Shown here piece after piece: positions 7,760-16,471 of a stretch of 64,000 nt of DNA; position 1 is the stretch's first letter; the number at the start of each line of letters is the position of its first letter. The notes under the pieces were generated by a model, which saw only the letters and a list, made by a program, of their open reading frames with translations, was not told the DNA's origin and ran no database searches. The translations under genes and the position numbers were made by a program. Source of the stretch: an uncultured Desulfuromonadales bacterium (GTDB lineage: Bacteria; Desulfobacterota; Desulfuromonadia; Desulfuromonadales; Geopsychrobacteraceae); the NCBI GenBank assembly GCA_945787295.1, contig CALZHQ010000002.1, forward strand, positions 40,758 through 104,757, written 5' to 3'.

Positions 7760-9175
7760 TCAGGCCCTCCCTTCCGCTTCAGCAAGTGCAGGTGAAGGGG
7801 CGTCGCCTTTTTTCACCGTCATGTAGAGGTTGTAGATGAAGATCAACACGCCGATAAAGAAGATCAGGCCGCCGATGGTTCTCGCCCACCAGTAGGGGTA
7901 CATCTCGACCATGGTTTCCATGAAGGTGTAGGTGAGGCTGCCGTCCGGGTTCATGGCGTTCCACATGCCGGCCTGCAATACACCGGCGACCCAGAGACTG
8001 ATCGACCAGATCAGCTGGCCGACCAGGACCAGCCAGAAGTGCAGGTTGGCGAGCGGAATGCTGAACAGTTGCTTGCCGTAAATCCGAGGCACCAGGTAGT
8101 AGATGCTGGCGAAGGCGATCATCGAGACCCAGCCCATGGTCCCCATGTGGATGTGCGCGGGGACCCAGTCGGTGTAATGGATAAAGGCCGAGAAGGTGCG
8201 GATCGACTGCATCGGCCCCTGCAGGGTCTGCAGGCCGTAAAAAGTGATCCCCATAATCAGGAACTTGACCAGGTAATTTTCCCGCATCTGGTGCCACTGG
8301 CCGTTCATCGACAGGTAGCCATTGAAGACCGACCCCCAGGAGGGGGCGATCAGCATTATTGAAAAGGCCATTGCCAGGGTCTGGATCCAGTCGGGAACCG
8401 GGGTCCAGAGCAGGTGGTGGGCGCCGGTCCAGAGGTACATGAAGATCAGCGACCAGAAGGAGATGATCGACAATCGGTGGCTGTAGATCGGCACGCCGGT
8501 CGATTTCGGCAGTACGTAGTAGAACATCGCCAGCGGCGGTGCGGTCAGTGCCATGGCGACCGCGTTGTGGCCGAACCACCAGTGCACGTTGGCGTCGTTG
8601 GTGCCGGCATAGGCCGAGTAGGACTTGAACAGCGAGACCGGGAAAGCCGCAGAGTTAACTACAAAAAGGATCGCTACGCCGATGATCGCTGCCATCATAT
8701 ACCAGAGGGAGATGTACATCTGCTCCTCTTTACGTTTGATGATGGTCATGACGATATTAATGGCAAACACGACCCAGAGGATGATAATCATCAGATCGAT
8801 CGGCCATTCCATCTCATGATATTCCTTGGAGGTGGTGAAGCCCATCAACAGGGTCACCGCCGAGGCGATAATGGTTGCATTAAAAAACCACAGCTGAAAC
8901 TTTGCCAGCCCCGGGCTCCAGAGCGAGGTTTTGCAGAGCCGCTGCGCCATATAGAGGAACATGGCGAAAATAGTTCCCACTCCCCAACCGTAAATCCCGG
9001 CATTGGTGTGAATCGGGCGCAGTCGACCGAAGGTCAGGTAGGGAGGGAAGTTCAGCTCCGGGTTGGTCATCTGCACCGAAGCGATGACTCCCACGAGCAC
9101 CGCCACTAGGCCCCAGACGACGCTCCAGTTGACGAAGCTCCTGACAATGTCAGTATTGTAGGATGGTTTTTCCAT
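7760..9175 (-). CDS. ccoN: cbb3 cytochrome c oxidase catalytic subunit CcoN
   Basis: This 471-residue subunit I holds the low-spin haem and the haem-copper centre that reduces oxygen. Diagnostic stretches include HWWFGHNAVAM, TGAHHLLWTPVPDW and HIHMGTMGW, within about 12 membrane helices. I chose the ATG at 9175 because AGGAGG lies four bases upstream; an in-frame start 15 codons earlier lacks such a site. It is the first gene of ccoNOQP and is divergent from a histidine kinase gene. High-affinity respiration at low oxygen is the expected role. Confidence 0.97.
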   Translation of the reverse strand: MEKPSYNTDIVRSFVNWSVVWGLVAVLVGVIASVQMTNPELNFPPYLTFGRLRPIHTNAGIYGWGVGTIFAMFLYMAQRLCKTSLWSPGLAKFQLWFFNATIIASAVTLLMGFTTSKEYHEMEWPIDLMIIILWVVFAINIVMTIIKRKEEQMYISLWYMMAAIIGVAILFVVNSAAFPVSLFKSYSAYAGTNDANVHWWFGHNAVAMALTAPPLAMFYYVLPKSTGVPIYSHRLSIISFWSLIFMYLWTGAHHLLWTPVPDWIQTLAMAFSIMLIAPSWGSVFNGYLSMNGQWHQMRENYLVKFLIMGITFYGLQTLQGPMQSIRTFSAFIHYTDWVPAHIHMGTMGWVSMIAFASIYYLVPRIYGKQLFSIPLANLHFWLVLVGQLIWSISLWVAGVLQAGMWNAMNPDGSLTYTFMETMVEMYPYWWARTIGGLIFFIGVLIFIYNLYMTVKKGDAPSPALAEAEGRA

Positions 9176-9224
9176 GCAACCTCCTGTAGGTAATAAAAAA
9201 GTAGGAACAAGGGCAAACAAAACA

Positions 9225-9252
9225 AGTTTATGAGATGTATGAACAATGTCAA
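9225..9252 (-). promoter_or_regulatory. Candidate sigma-70 promoter for ccoNOQP
   Basis: On the minus strand TTGACA (9247-9252) is followed after 16 bases by TAAACT (9225-9230), placing transcription start about 40-45 bases before the ccoN ATG. The -10 element is weak. I found no convincing FNR/ANR box in the 220-bp divergent region. Confidence 0.4.
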
Positions 9253-9394
9253 TTGCTCGATTTATCTATTACAAAATCGGTAAGATATTATTTATCTGTG
9301 ACGGAAATGTCAAATCAAAAAAGCCTTCACAGTTTCTTGACAGTCGTCGTTAGGGCCATTTATGATAGCGATTCCTTTTTAATTTCAGGTGATT

Positions 9395-10885
9395 ATGAGA
9401 GTGACTCTGGGGCGAAAGCTCTTCCTGTACACCAGTTTACTATTGCTCGCCGTACTCCTGCTGGCGTTTGCCGTCCTTGAGCAGCGACAGGCACGCCAGT
9501 GGCGCGAATATCTCAATGTGCAGCAGCTGGCGTTTGCCCGTTTTGCAACTCCTGAACTGCTGAAGCATTTTCGTGGCAATTTCAGCCAGGCGACCGGTCC
9601 GGCACATCAGCAGCAATTGCAGGGTCTGCTCAGCTTCAATCCCGATTTGATCAAGTTCACCATCTATTCGCCGACCGGCCGCTTGCTGTTCGATCAACCG
9701 CCTTTGCAGGACCTGCCGTTGCCGGAAGCAAAGCCTGATCTCGAATCGGCTGTTCCGGCGCTTGACCCGATCTCGAGAACCATATCGGTTGCAGACGGTA
9801 TAAATGTCCTTGAAGTGATCGCCCCGGCGTTCGGCCCGTCTGGAGATAAAGTTCTCTATATCCGCTACCTGTTTTCTTTTCAATCTGTCGAGCAAAGTCT
9901 GGCAGCAATGCGCAGAACCTTTCTGCTGATCGCTTTGGTTGCGGCATGTTGCACCCTGTTTCTGGTTGCCTTGGTCGCTCGCCGATTCACCCAGCCGATC
10001 CATCGGTTGATCGCAGGAGTTCGAGCAGTTTCAGGCGGTCAGTTGCAGACCAGTATCCCGGCAACCGGTAATGATGAACTGGCGTCGCTCGCTGGTGCTT
10101 TCAACGAGATGGCTTCGAGTTTGGCGCATAATCAGTCAGAATTACAGGCGAAAAATCAGCAGTTGCAGAAGGCTAACGCAGAGCTCCAGCAGATTCAGGA
10201 ACGCTTGCTACGTTCCGAGCGGCTGGTGGCCGTCGGGCAGGTGGCGGCCGGAGTTTCACATGAGATCGATAATCCGGTCGGGATCATTCTTGGTTATGCG
10301 GAATTGATGTTGGAGGACTGTGTTGCTGACGACCCGCGCATTGCTGATTTGCAAGCAATCATCGATGAGTGTCACCGCTGTAAAAAAATTACCGGTGGTT
10401 TGCTTGGTCTGGCCAGGGTCGGGGCTCCGCAGCGGGAGCCTGTTGATCTTCGGCAACTGGTGCTGGAAACCGTTAAATCGTTACAACCGCAGAAGCTGTT
10501 CCGCCAGATCAGCATCCATCTACCGAAAGACGCAAAAATGCCCAGCGTTTGGGCAGACAGTGATCGGATCAGGCAGGTGTTGGTCAATCTATTACTGAAC
10601 GCCGCCCAGGCCCTGCAGGAAGGCGGGGAGATTTGGATCGAACTGAGTGCTGAAAAACAATTCCTCGTCATCAAGATTCAAGACAATGGCCCAGGGTTTG
10701 TTGAAGCCGACCTGGAGAAGATTTTTGAGCCGTTTTTTACCACCAAGGGAGGCAGTGATGGGACCGGTCTGGGGCTGTCGGTCTGCCGCAAGCTTGTCGA
10801 GGAGCATGGCGGTGAAATTTCTGCGACAGCATCATCCCGTGGAGGAGCCTGCCTAATTGTCTGGCTGCCGATTCGGGATCGATGA
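9395..10885 (+). CDS. Sensor histidine kinase, orphan
   Basis: The 496-residue product has a first membrane helix (about 8-30), a periplasmic sensor of about 140 residues and a second helix (about 175-198). HAMP, a coiled coil, HisKA with the phospho-accepting His near 289 and a HATPase domain (GTGLGLSVC) follow. The H-box reads SHEIDNP where most relatives have HEINNP. I prefer the ATG at 9395 to a GTG two codons earlier. No response regulator is adjacent. Being divergent from ccoN, it could sense respiratory state, but that rests on position only. Confidence 0.88.
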   Translation: MRVTLGRKLFLYTSLLLLAVLLLAFAVLEQRQARQWREYLNVQQLAFARFATPELLKHFRGNFSQATGPAHQQQLQGLLSFNPDLIKFTIYSPTGRLLFDQPPLQDLPLPEAKPDLESAVPALDPISRTISVADGINVLEVIAPAFGPSGDKVLYIRYLFSFQSVEQSLAAMRRTFLLIALVAACCTLFLVALVARRFTQPIHRLIAGVRAVSGGQLQTSIPATGNDELASLAGAFNEMASSLAHNQSELQAKNQQLQKANAELQQIQERLLRSERLVAVGQVAAGVSHEIDNPVGIILGYAELMLEDCVADDPRIADLQAIIDECHRCKKITGGLLGLARVGAPQREPVDLRQLVLETVKSLQPQKLFRQISIHLPKDAKMPSVWADSDRIRQVLVNLLLNAAQALQEGGEIWIELSAEKQFLVIKIQDNGPGFVEADLEKIFEPFFTTKGGSDGTGLGLSVCRKLVEEHGGEISATASSRGGACLIVWLPIRDR

Positions 10886-10919
10886 TTTGCAAGTATTTTA
10901 TGCTTAAACGAAAAAGGTT

Positions 10920-10948
10920 TTGACAACAATCGGAGCGATTTTTAGAAT
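10920..10948 (+). promoter_or_regulatory. Sigma-70 promoter before the polyprenyl synthase gene
   Basis: TTGACA at 10920-10925 and TAGAAT at 10943-10948 are separated by the optimal 17 bases. Both hexamers match the housekeeping consensus at five or six positions, and the next gene on this strand starts at 11056. Confidence 0.65.
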
Positions 10949-11055
10949 GATACGATTGCGTAGTTCGCTTGTGGTAGTCTATCGCTCGAATCGTTTTTCA
11001 TGGTTCATGTGATCTGCCCGTCTATGAAGTAGTTTGCCAAGGATTATATTTTGTT

Positions 11056-12024
11056 ATGGATTCAGTAATTGCCCTGCTAAGTGACGAAATGAGTGCAGTG
11101 GAAGAGCAGATTAAAAACAATCTGTCTTCTGATGTACAGCTGGTCAGCCAGGTAGGGGAATATATTCTCTCGAGTGGCGGCAAACGTATTCGTCCAATGT
11201 TGTTGCTGCTGTCTGCCCGCCTTTGCAATTATCAGGGTGATAAAGATGTCGAGCTGGCCAGCGTTGTGGAGTTTATCCATACCGCAACTCTGCTGCACGA
11301 TGATGTCGTCGACAGTGCCGACCTGCGGCGCGGTAACCGCTCGGCAAACTCCGTTTGGGGAAATCAGGCGTCAGTGCTGGTCGGCGATTTCCTATTTGCC
11401 AAATCTTTTTCGGTGATGGTTGGCAGTGAAAGCCTGAAAATTCTCAAAATCCTTTCCGACACCACGACGCAACTTGCAGAAGGCGAGATCCTGCAGTTGA
11501 TCAATACCTGCGACCTCGAAGTCAACGAACAGCGCTACCTTCAGGTGGTGCGTGATAAAACTGCCATTCTGATCGCGGCGGCCTGTCAGGTCGGCGGTGT
11601 TTTGGCCGGTGTGGATGAGCAGAAGGAGATGGCGCTGCGTGAGTTCGGTCTGGAGATCGGCATTGCTTTCCAGCTGATGGATGATGCGCTCGATTATGTA
11701 GCAGAGGAGGCTGATTTTGGCAAAGAGCGGGGGCATGATCTGTACGAAGGGAAGATGACTCTGCCTTTGATCTGCGCCTTTGAGCGCTCAACTGTTTCTG
11801 AAAAAGAAGAGGTGGAGCGGATCATTGAAGCCGAAGAATTAAGTGACGAAGATCTGGATTACGTCTGTGCGCTGATCGATCGCCACGGGGGGATCGATTA
11901 TACCCGGCAGAAAGCTGCCCAGCGGATTGAGTTAGCCAAGCAGCAGCTAAAGATCTTCCCGGATTGCGCTGCCCTGCAGGCACTTTTTGATCTGGCCGAT
12001 TATGTTGTTGCGCGTAATAAGTGA
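11056..12024 (+). CDS. ispB: Long-chain polyprenyl diphosphate synthase
   Basis: This 322-residue trans-prenyltransferase extends farnesyl or related diphosphates with isopentenyl diphosphate to make the quinone side chain. The first aspartate-rich motif is in LLHDDVVDSADLRRG (about 78) and the second in LMDDALDY. The GGKRIRPMLLLLSA stretch binds the homoallylic substrate. It fits the respiratory gene content nearby. Chain length cannot be stated with certainty. A rho-independent terminator follows. Confidence 0.93.
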   Translation: MDSVIALLSDEMSAVEEQIKNNLSSDVQLVSQVGEYILSSGGKRIRPMLLLLSARLCNYQGDKDVELASVVEFIHTATLLHDDVVDSADLRRGNRSANSVWGNQASVLVGDFLFAKSFSVMVGSESLKILKILSDTTTQLAEGEILQLINTCDLEVNEQRYLQVVRDKTAILIAAACQVGGVLAGVDEQKEMALREFGLEIGIAFQLMDDALDYVAEEADFGKERGHDLYEGKMTLPLICAFERSTVSEKEEVERIIEAEELSDEDLDYVCALIDRHGGIDYTRQKAAQRIELAKQQLKIFPDCAALQALFDLADYVVARNK

Positions 12025-12060
12025 TTTTTTCTATCTATATCTATTTTGATTTGTGTGAGA

Positions 12061-12085
12061 GGGGTTCCGTTTGGAGCCCCTTTTT
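12061..12085 (+). terminator. Rho-independent terminator
   Basis: An eight-pair stem (GGGGTTCC/GGAGCCCC, one wobble) with a GTTT loop is followed by five T residues. It ends the polyprenyl synthase transcript. Confidence 0.85.
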
Positions 12086-12138
12086 CTATCCATCCGCCGA
12101 GCTATGCACATTAGCCAGGGTCCGTTATAATCCGCCTT

Positions 12139-14640
12139 ATGTTCAAAGTTAATCTGCATAAAAAGGTCCTTGGGGCTTTTCTGCTGTTGGCGATCGTTCC
12201 TTTGGTGCTGTTGCTGATCAATTCACACCACAGTTTGCGGCTGGTGGAAGATCTGTTGCGGCAAAGAACGACCGAGGCGATGGATGTTCAAGCGGCAAAT
12301 GCCCTCGAGTTACGCGCGGAAATGGTCGCAGCTCAGGTTCGAGCTTTTCTTCTAGAGGTTGAGGGTGATCTGCAGGATCTGGCTCTTTTACCGGCAGAGC
12401 AGGGTGCTTACCTTGATTTCAGCAACCGGCACCAGCGAACGCTCTGGCAGCGGCGTGGGACCGATGCAGAGCCGATCGAGGTGCATGAGAGCGTGCGTCT
12501 TTACAGTGAACTGGCATTTATTGCTGCCGATGGGCGAGAACAGATCAGGATCTTTGATGGTCGCCCGGTCGATCGCTTGCGCAATGTTGCCGATCCGCTG
12601 CAGACAACGTACAAGGTTGAAGATTATTTTCAGCAGGCGGCAGGGTTGCCGGCAGGTGAAATCTGGGTGTCGCGTCTGAGCGGGTGGTATGTCAGTCGCG
12701 ATGAGAAGCTTCATGACGGTGAGATTCCGATGGAGGCGGTGCAAGAAGCTCCGTACCGTGGGGTGATCCGGTTTGCGACACCGATTTGGAAAGAGGAGCA
12801 ATTTATGGGGGTCGTGGTGCTGTCCCTCGATCATCGACATTTGATGGAGTTTACCCAGCACATCTCGCCCACCGAAGAGCGCTACGTGGCTTTCCCGTCC
12901 TATGCCAGCGGCAACTACGCCTTTATGTTCGATGATCAGGGCTGGACCATTGCTCATCCCAAGTACTGGGATATCCGTGGCTTTGATCCCGACGGCAGTT
13001 TGGTGCCGGCCTATACCGAAAATACCTCTGCTGAGGACAAGCGGCTCGGACGCTTGCCGTTTAATCTGCTCGATGCGGCCTTTATCCATCCGAATTACCC
13101 CATCGCTGCAGAGGCGGTGCGGCGGGGAGAAACCGGTGTGGTTGACACGACCAATATTGGTGGCTCGAAAAAGATCATGGCCTACGCGCCGATCCGTTAT
13201 GAGCGGGCTGGCTACGATAGATTCAAGGTCTTCGGCGGGGTCACGATCGGTGCCGAAGTGGATAACTTTCATCAGCCAGCGGTTGCGACGGCTAAGATAA
13301 TCCGTCGGGAAATCAGTAACTACCTGAGCGAGTCCTGGTTGGTCATTTCCATGTCGGTCATGTTGGTCAGCATCGCCGCTTATTTGCTGTCCAACAGTAT
13401 TGTCAGGCCGCTATTGTCGCTGACTGAAGGGACCAAGGAGATGATTCGCGGCAACTTGTCGGCTCGTGTTGACGTCAGTTTGAATGATGAGGTTGGCGAG
13501 TTGGCCGAGTCGTTTAACACCATGGTCGAAGAACTGGGCAGCCGGCGGCGGCGCTTGTTGAAAACTCTCCAGGCCTTGAGACGCTCCCGAAAAGAAATTA
13601 TCCGCGAGCGGAACTTTAAAGACACCGTTTTTGAAAATGTTGAAACCGGAATCCTGACTTTTGATCACGCTTCGCGGGTGACCTCAGTCAACGGACCAGC
13701 CTGTAAGATTCTCGACATCGAGCGTCCCGAGCGGGATTGTGACTGGCGTGGACTGCTCCGGGCCTGGCCGGAATTGGGTGCGGTGTTGGATGAATGGTTT
13801 TCGCCGGCGGAAGTTGAGAATAGGGAACCTGGTCGGCGTTATGTGCCCTTGGAACGTGCTGGCCGGCCATTGACCTATCGGTTGGCACTGTTTCCCCTGA
13901 GCTTCCGGCAGGAGGCAGGTTGGTTGCTGACGATTGAGGACCTAACTGAGCGGGTCAATATGCGCCAGCAGATGGCCAGGATGGACCGTCTGGCCTCTCT
14001 TGGTCGCATGTCGGCCGGGATTGCCCACGAAGTGCGCAATCCGTTGACCGGGGTCAGTCTGCTGCTTGATGAATTGCATGACCGCATGCTGGGCAAAGAG
14101 TCGGACCAGAAATTGATTCAGCGAGCGTTGGGTGAAATTGAGCGACTGGAGCTGCTGGTCAATGAAATGCTGCGGTTTGCGACCATGCCGGCGCCGCAAT
14201 TGGAACCCGGGAGGGTAGGGGCAGTGATCGAGGAGTCGCTGTTTTTAATCCGCAAGCAATGCCAGCGCCAGAACGTCGAGCTGGTAGAAGCGATCGCGAC
14301 GGATCTGCCGCAAGCCAGGTTTGATACCGATCGATTAAAGCAGGTGCTGCTCAATCTGTATAACAACGCCCTGGATGCCATGCCGGAAGGCGGCAAAATG
14401 ACGATTTCCGCCGAACAGGTCGGCCATGCAATTGTTGTATCCGTCGCCGATACCGGGGCGGGGATCCCCGCCGAGCAGATACCGTTGGTTTTCGAACCTT
14501 TCTATACCAGTAAAGGGCAGGGGACCGGCCTCGGTTTGTCAATCAGTTACAATATAATTTCTGACCATGGCGGCGAAATAGATGTTGATAGCCAGGTTGG
14601 AGAAGGCGCCGTTTTCCGTTTTACCCTCCCTCTATCGTAA
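12139..14640 (+). CDS. Cache-domain sensor histidine kinase of an NtrB/DctB-like system
   Basis: The 833-residue kinase has a membrane helix (about 10-30), a large periplasmic dCache-like region (about 35-380) and a second helix (about 395-415). HAMP, a PAS-like domain (about 500-605), HisKA with IAHEVRNPLTG (His near 630) and HATPase (GTGLGLSISYNI) follow. Cache domains usually bind small ligands such as carboxylates. The NtrC-type regulator and DASS transporter downstream suggest a dicarboxylate or similar anion as the signal. A TATAAT at 12126-12131 lies too close for a normal leader, and no Shine-Dalgarno is visible. Confidence 0.92.
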   Translation: MFKVNLHKKVLGAFLLLAIVPLVLLLINSHHSLRLVEDLLRQRTTEAMDVQAANALELRAEMVAAQVRAFLLEVEGDLQDLALLPAEQGAYLDFSNRHQRTLWQRRGTDAEPIEVHESVRLYSELAFIAADGREQIRIFDGRPVDRLRNVADPLQTTYKVEDYFQQAAGLPAGEIWVSRLSGWYVSRDEKLHDGEIPMEAVQEAPYRGVIRFATPIWKEEQFMGVVVLSLDHRHLMEFTQHISPTEERYVAFPSYASGNYAFMFDDQGWTIAHPKYWDIRGFDPDGSLVPAYTENTSAEDKRLGRLPFNLLDAAFIHPNYPIAAEAVRRGETGVVDTTNIGGSKKIMAYAPIRYERAGYDRFKVFGGVTIGAEVDNFHQPAVATAKIIRREISNYLSESWLVISMSVMLVSIAAYLLSNSIVRPLLSLTEGTKEMIRGNLSARVDVSLNDEVGELAESFNTMVEELGSRRRRLLKTLQALRRSRKEIIRERNFKDTVFENVETGILTFDHASRVTSVNGPACKILDIERPERDCDWRGLLRAWPELGAVLDEWFSPAEVENREPGRRYVPLERAGRPLTYRLALFPLSFRQEAGWLLTIEDLTERVNMRQQMARMDRLASLGRMSAGIAHEVRNPLTGVSLLLDELHDRMLGKESDQKLIQRALGEIERLELLVNEMLRFATMPAPQLEPGRVGAVIEESLFLIRKQCQRQNVELVEAIATDLPQARFDTDRLKQVLLNLYNNALDAMPEGGKMTISAEQVGHAIVVSVADTGAGIPAEQIPLVFEPFYTSKGQGTGLGLSISYNIISDHGGEIDVDSQVGEGAVFRFTLPLS

Positions 14641-14658
14641 TTCCCAAACATATGATAT

Positions 14659-14735
14659 GGCCAAAAAAAGCCTGATGGCTCCATTTTTATAATCTTTGAC
14701 TTAGGTTTTGCTGGCTTAGTGGCTAAAAAAAGCCT
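14659..14735. repeat. Two copies of GGCYAAAAAAAGCCT, 62 bp apart
   Basis: The 15-mers at 14659-14673 and 14721-14735 differ at one base, and each has GGC/GCC dyad arms around an A-tract. They lie in the 167-bp gap between the kinase and regulator genes. They could be protein-binding sites or small hairpins. Confidence 0.5.
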
Positions 14736-14807
14736 TAATCCTTGTTTTTAATTCTGCTTGTGGCTATATTTAGTCATCAGTCTGAAACCACAGCAGAGGT
14801 TAAAGCC

Positions 14808-16175
14808 ATGGAAAAAATACTTATCGTTGATGATGAAGCCTTTATCCGGGAAAACCTGGAACGCATTCTTGCTGAAGATGGCTACCGGCCATTATCGACC
14901 GAATCCCCTGACGAAGCGGTCAAGATTGTCGCCGAAGAAGAGGTCAGCCTGGTGCTGCTTGATTTGAATCTCGGCAGTTACAGCGGGCTTGATGTCCTGC
15001 GGGCGATGAAAGAAGTTGATCCGGATATTTTGGTTATCATCATTACCGGTTACGGGACGGTCGAAAGCGCAGTCGAGGCTCTGAAGATCGGCGCTTACGA
15101 TTACATCAAAAAACCGTTCAAGGCCGATGCCATTCACCTGATCGTCAAACTGGCACTGGAAACTCAGAACTTGCGCCGGCGCGTCAAGCGTTTGTCGAAA
15201 GATGACAGCGGCATTAACATGGTCGGCAACAGTCCTGCGCTGTTGCAGATTTTCCGACAGATCCGTGAGGTGGCGAAACATGAAACAGCCACGGTGCTGA
15301 TTACCGGCGAAAGTGGGACCGGTAAAGAGTTGGTCGCTCACGCGATCCATAACCTGTCGCCACGCAGTGAACGGCCTTTCGTAGAAATCAACTGCGGCTC
15401 TTTACCCTATAATCTCCTTGAATCTGAACTGTTCGGGCATGAACGGGGCGCTTTTACCGATGCCAAAACCAGAAAGATCGGCCTGTTCGAAGAGTCGGAC
15501 AGCGGCTCGATCTTTCTGGATGAAATCGGTGAGATGGACATGAACCTGCAGGTCAAGCTGCTGCGGGTTCTGGAGGATCGTAAGATCCGCCGGCTCGGTG
15601 GTAACCGGAACATCGATATCAACGTGCGGATCATTGCCGCGACCAATGCCGATATTAAAGGTGCTCTGGAGCGCAAGGAATTTCGCGAAGATCTATACTA
15701 TCGCCTGAACGTCTTCCCGATCCATATTCCGCCGCTGCGTGATCGGCGTGAAGATGTTCCGGTGTTGCTGGAACATTTCCTGATCCGTTTCAGCAAGGAA
15801 TTTCACAAGTCGATAAAAGCTTTTTCCCGCGATGCACTCGATCTGATGATGCGTTACCACTGGCCGGGAAATGTTCGTGAACTCCGGAATGTCGTCGAAC
15901 GGATCTGTATTATGCATAACGTCGATCAGATCTGCGCCGAGCACTTGCCACGTGAAATCTGGGGGGAGGCGCCGCAAAGTGAAGTCCCCTTCAGTTACGA
16001 AATCCCACCGGAAGGGATCGTGCTGGATGACGTCGTCGACCAGGTGGAAAAGGACCTGGTTTCCAGGGCCTTTCAGATTACCGGAGGCAATGTGGCCAAG
16101 ACTGCCCGAATCCTCAATGTGCCGCGTGGGACCTTGCGCTACAAGTTGGAAAAATATCAACTGAGCAGCGACTGA
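14808..16175 (+). CDS. Sigma-54-dependent NtrC-family response regulator
   Basis: This 455-residue regulator has a receiver domain (phospho-acceptor Asp near 52), an AAA+ sigma-54 activation domain and a Fis-type helix-turn-helix (TARILNVPRGTLRYKLEKY). Walker A is GESGTGKE. The sigma-54 contact loop reads GAFTDA, a natural variant of GAFTGA. I chose the ATG at 14808 because AGAGG precedes it and the receiver fold begins directly there; a longer start adds 22 residues with no match. It is the likely partner of the preceding kinase and the likely activator of the sigma-54 promoter at 16361. Confidence 0.95.
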   Translation: MEKILIVDDEAFIRENLERILAEDGYRPLSTESPDEAVKIVAEEEVSLVLLDLNLGSYSGLDVLRAMKEVDPDILVIIITGYGTVESAVEALKIGAYDYIKKPFKADAIHLIVKLALETQNLRRRVKRLSKDDSGINMVGNSPALLQIFRQIREVAKHETATVLITGESGTGKELVAHAIHNLSPRSERPFVEINCGSLPYNLLESELFGHERGAFTDAKTRKIGLFEESDSGSIFLDEIGEMDMNLQVKLLRVLEDRKIRRLGGNRNIDINVRIIAATNADIKGALERKEFREDLYYRLNVFPIHIPPLRDRREDVPVLLEHFLIRFSKEFHKSIKAFSRDALDLMMRYHWPGNVRELRNVVERICIMHNVDQICAEHLPREIWGEAPQSEVPFSYEIPPEGIVLDDVVDQVEKDLVSRAFQITGGNVAKTARILNVPRGTLRYKLEKYQLSSD

Positions 16176-16203
16176 TAACAGTTTTTACAACCCTGTTTTT
16201 CTG

Positions 16204-16248
16204 AAGCCGACCTTGCTGGCCAAAATCAGCCAATAGGGTCGGCTTTTG
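16204..16248 (+). terminator. Rho-independent terminator after the NtrC-family gene
   Basis: A nine-pair stem AAGCCGACC/GGTCGGCTT encloses a 24-base loop and is followed by a short T run. It separates the regulator transcript from the transporter gene. Confidence 0.7.
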
Positions 16249-16360
16249 GTATTTTATCCTCTTGCTCTTCTCTGACTCCGTCTGCAAATCCTTTTGAGGT
16301 TATTCTTTAAGTAGACGTAAATACAGATTAAAAAAAATATTGTATACAGTTGTTGATTAT

Positions 16361-16376
16361 TGGCACCGGCGTTGCT
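16361..16376 (+). promoter_or_regulatory. Sigma-54 (-24/-12) promoter for the DASS transporter
   Basis: TGGCAC (16361-16366), five bases, then TTGCT (16372-16376) match the sigma-54 consensus TGGCAC-N5-TTGC exactly. The predicted start is near 16387, 85 bp before the transporter ATG. A TGTATACA palindrome lies just upstream (16341-16348). Confidence 0.85.
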
Positions 16377-16471
16377 CTGTCCAGATTTATCAAAAGTTGT
16401 TTGATGTTTTGTCACACGTACCGATTCATGGGAATGGTTCGAATAACTGGATAACTGAATAGGAGCGAGCA

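Noticed and set aside
8414..9109. A 231-codon open frame antisense to ccoN, and others like it opposite hypF (24915-25847) and the Cache kinase (12388-13272)
   Set aside because: They lie wholly opposite well-conserved genes, are rich in Arg, His and Pro, and have no ribosome-binding site. They are shadows of codon bias.
9253..9394. Possible FNR/ANR box before ccoN (TGAC-N6-GTCA near 9300)
   Set aside because: The half-site spacing does not fit TTGAT-N4-ATCAA and only part of the bases match.
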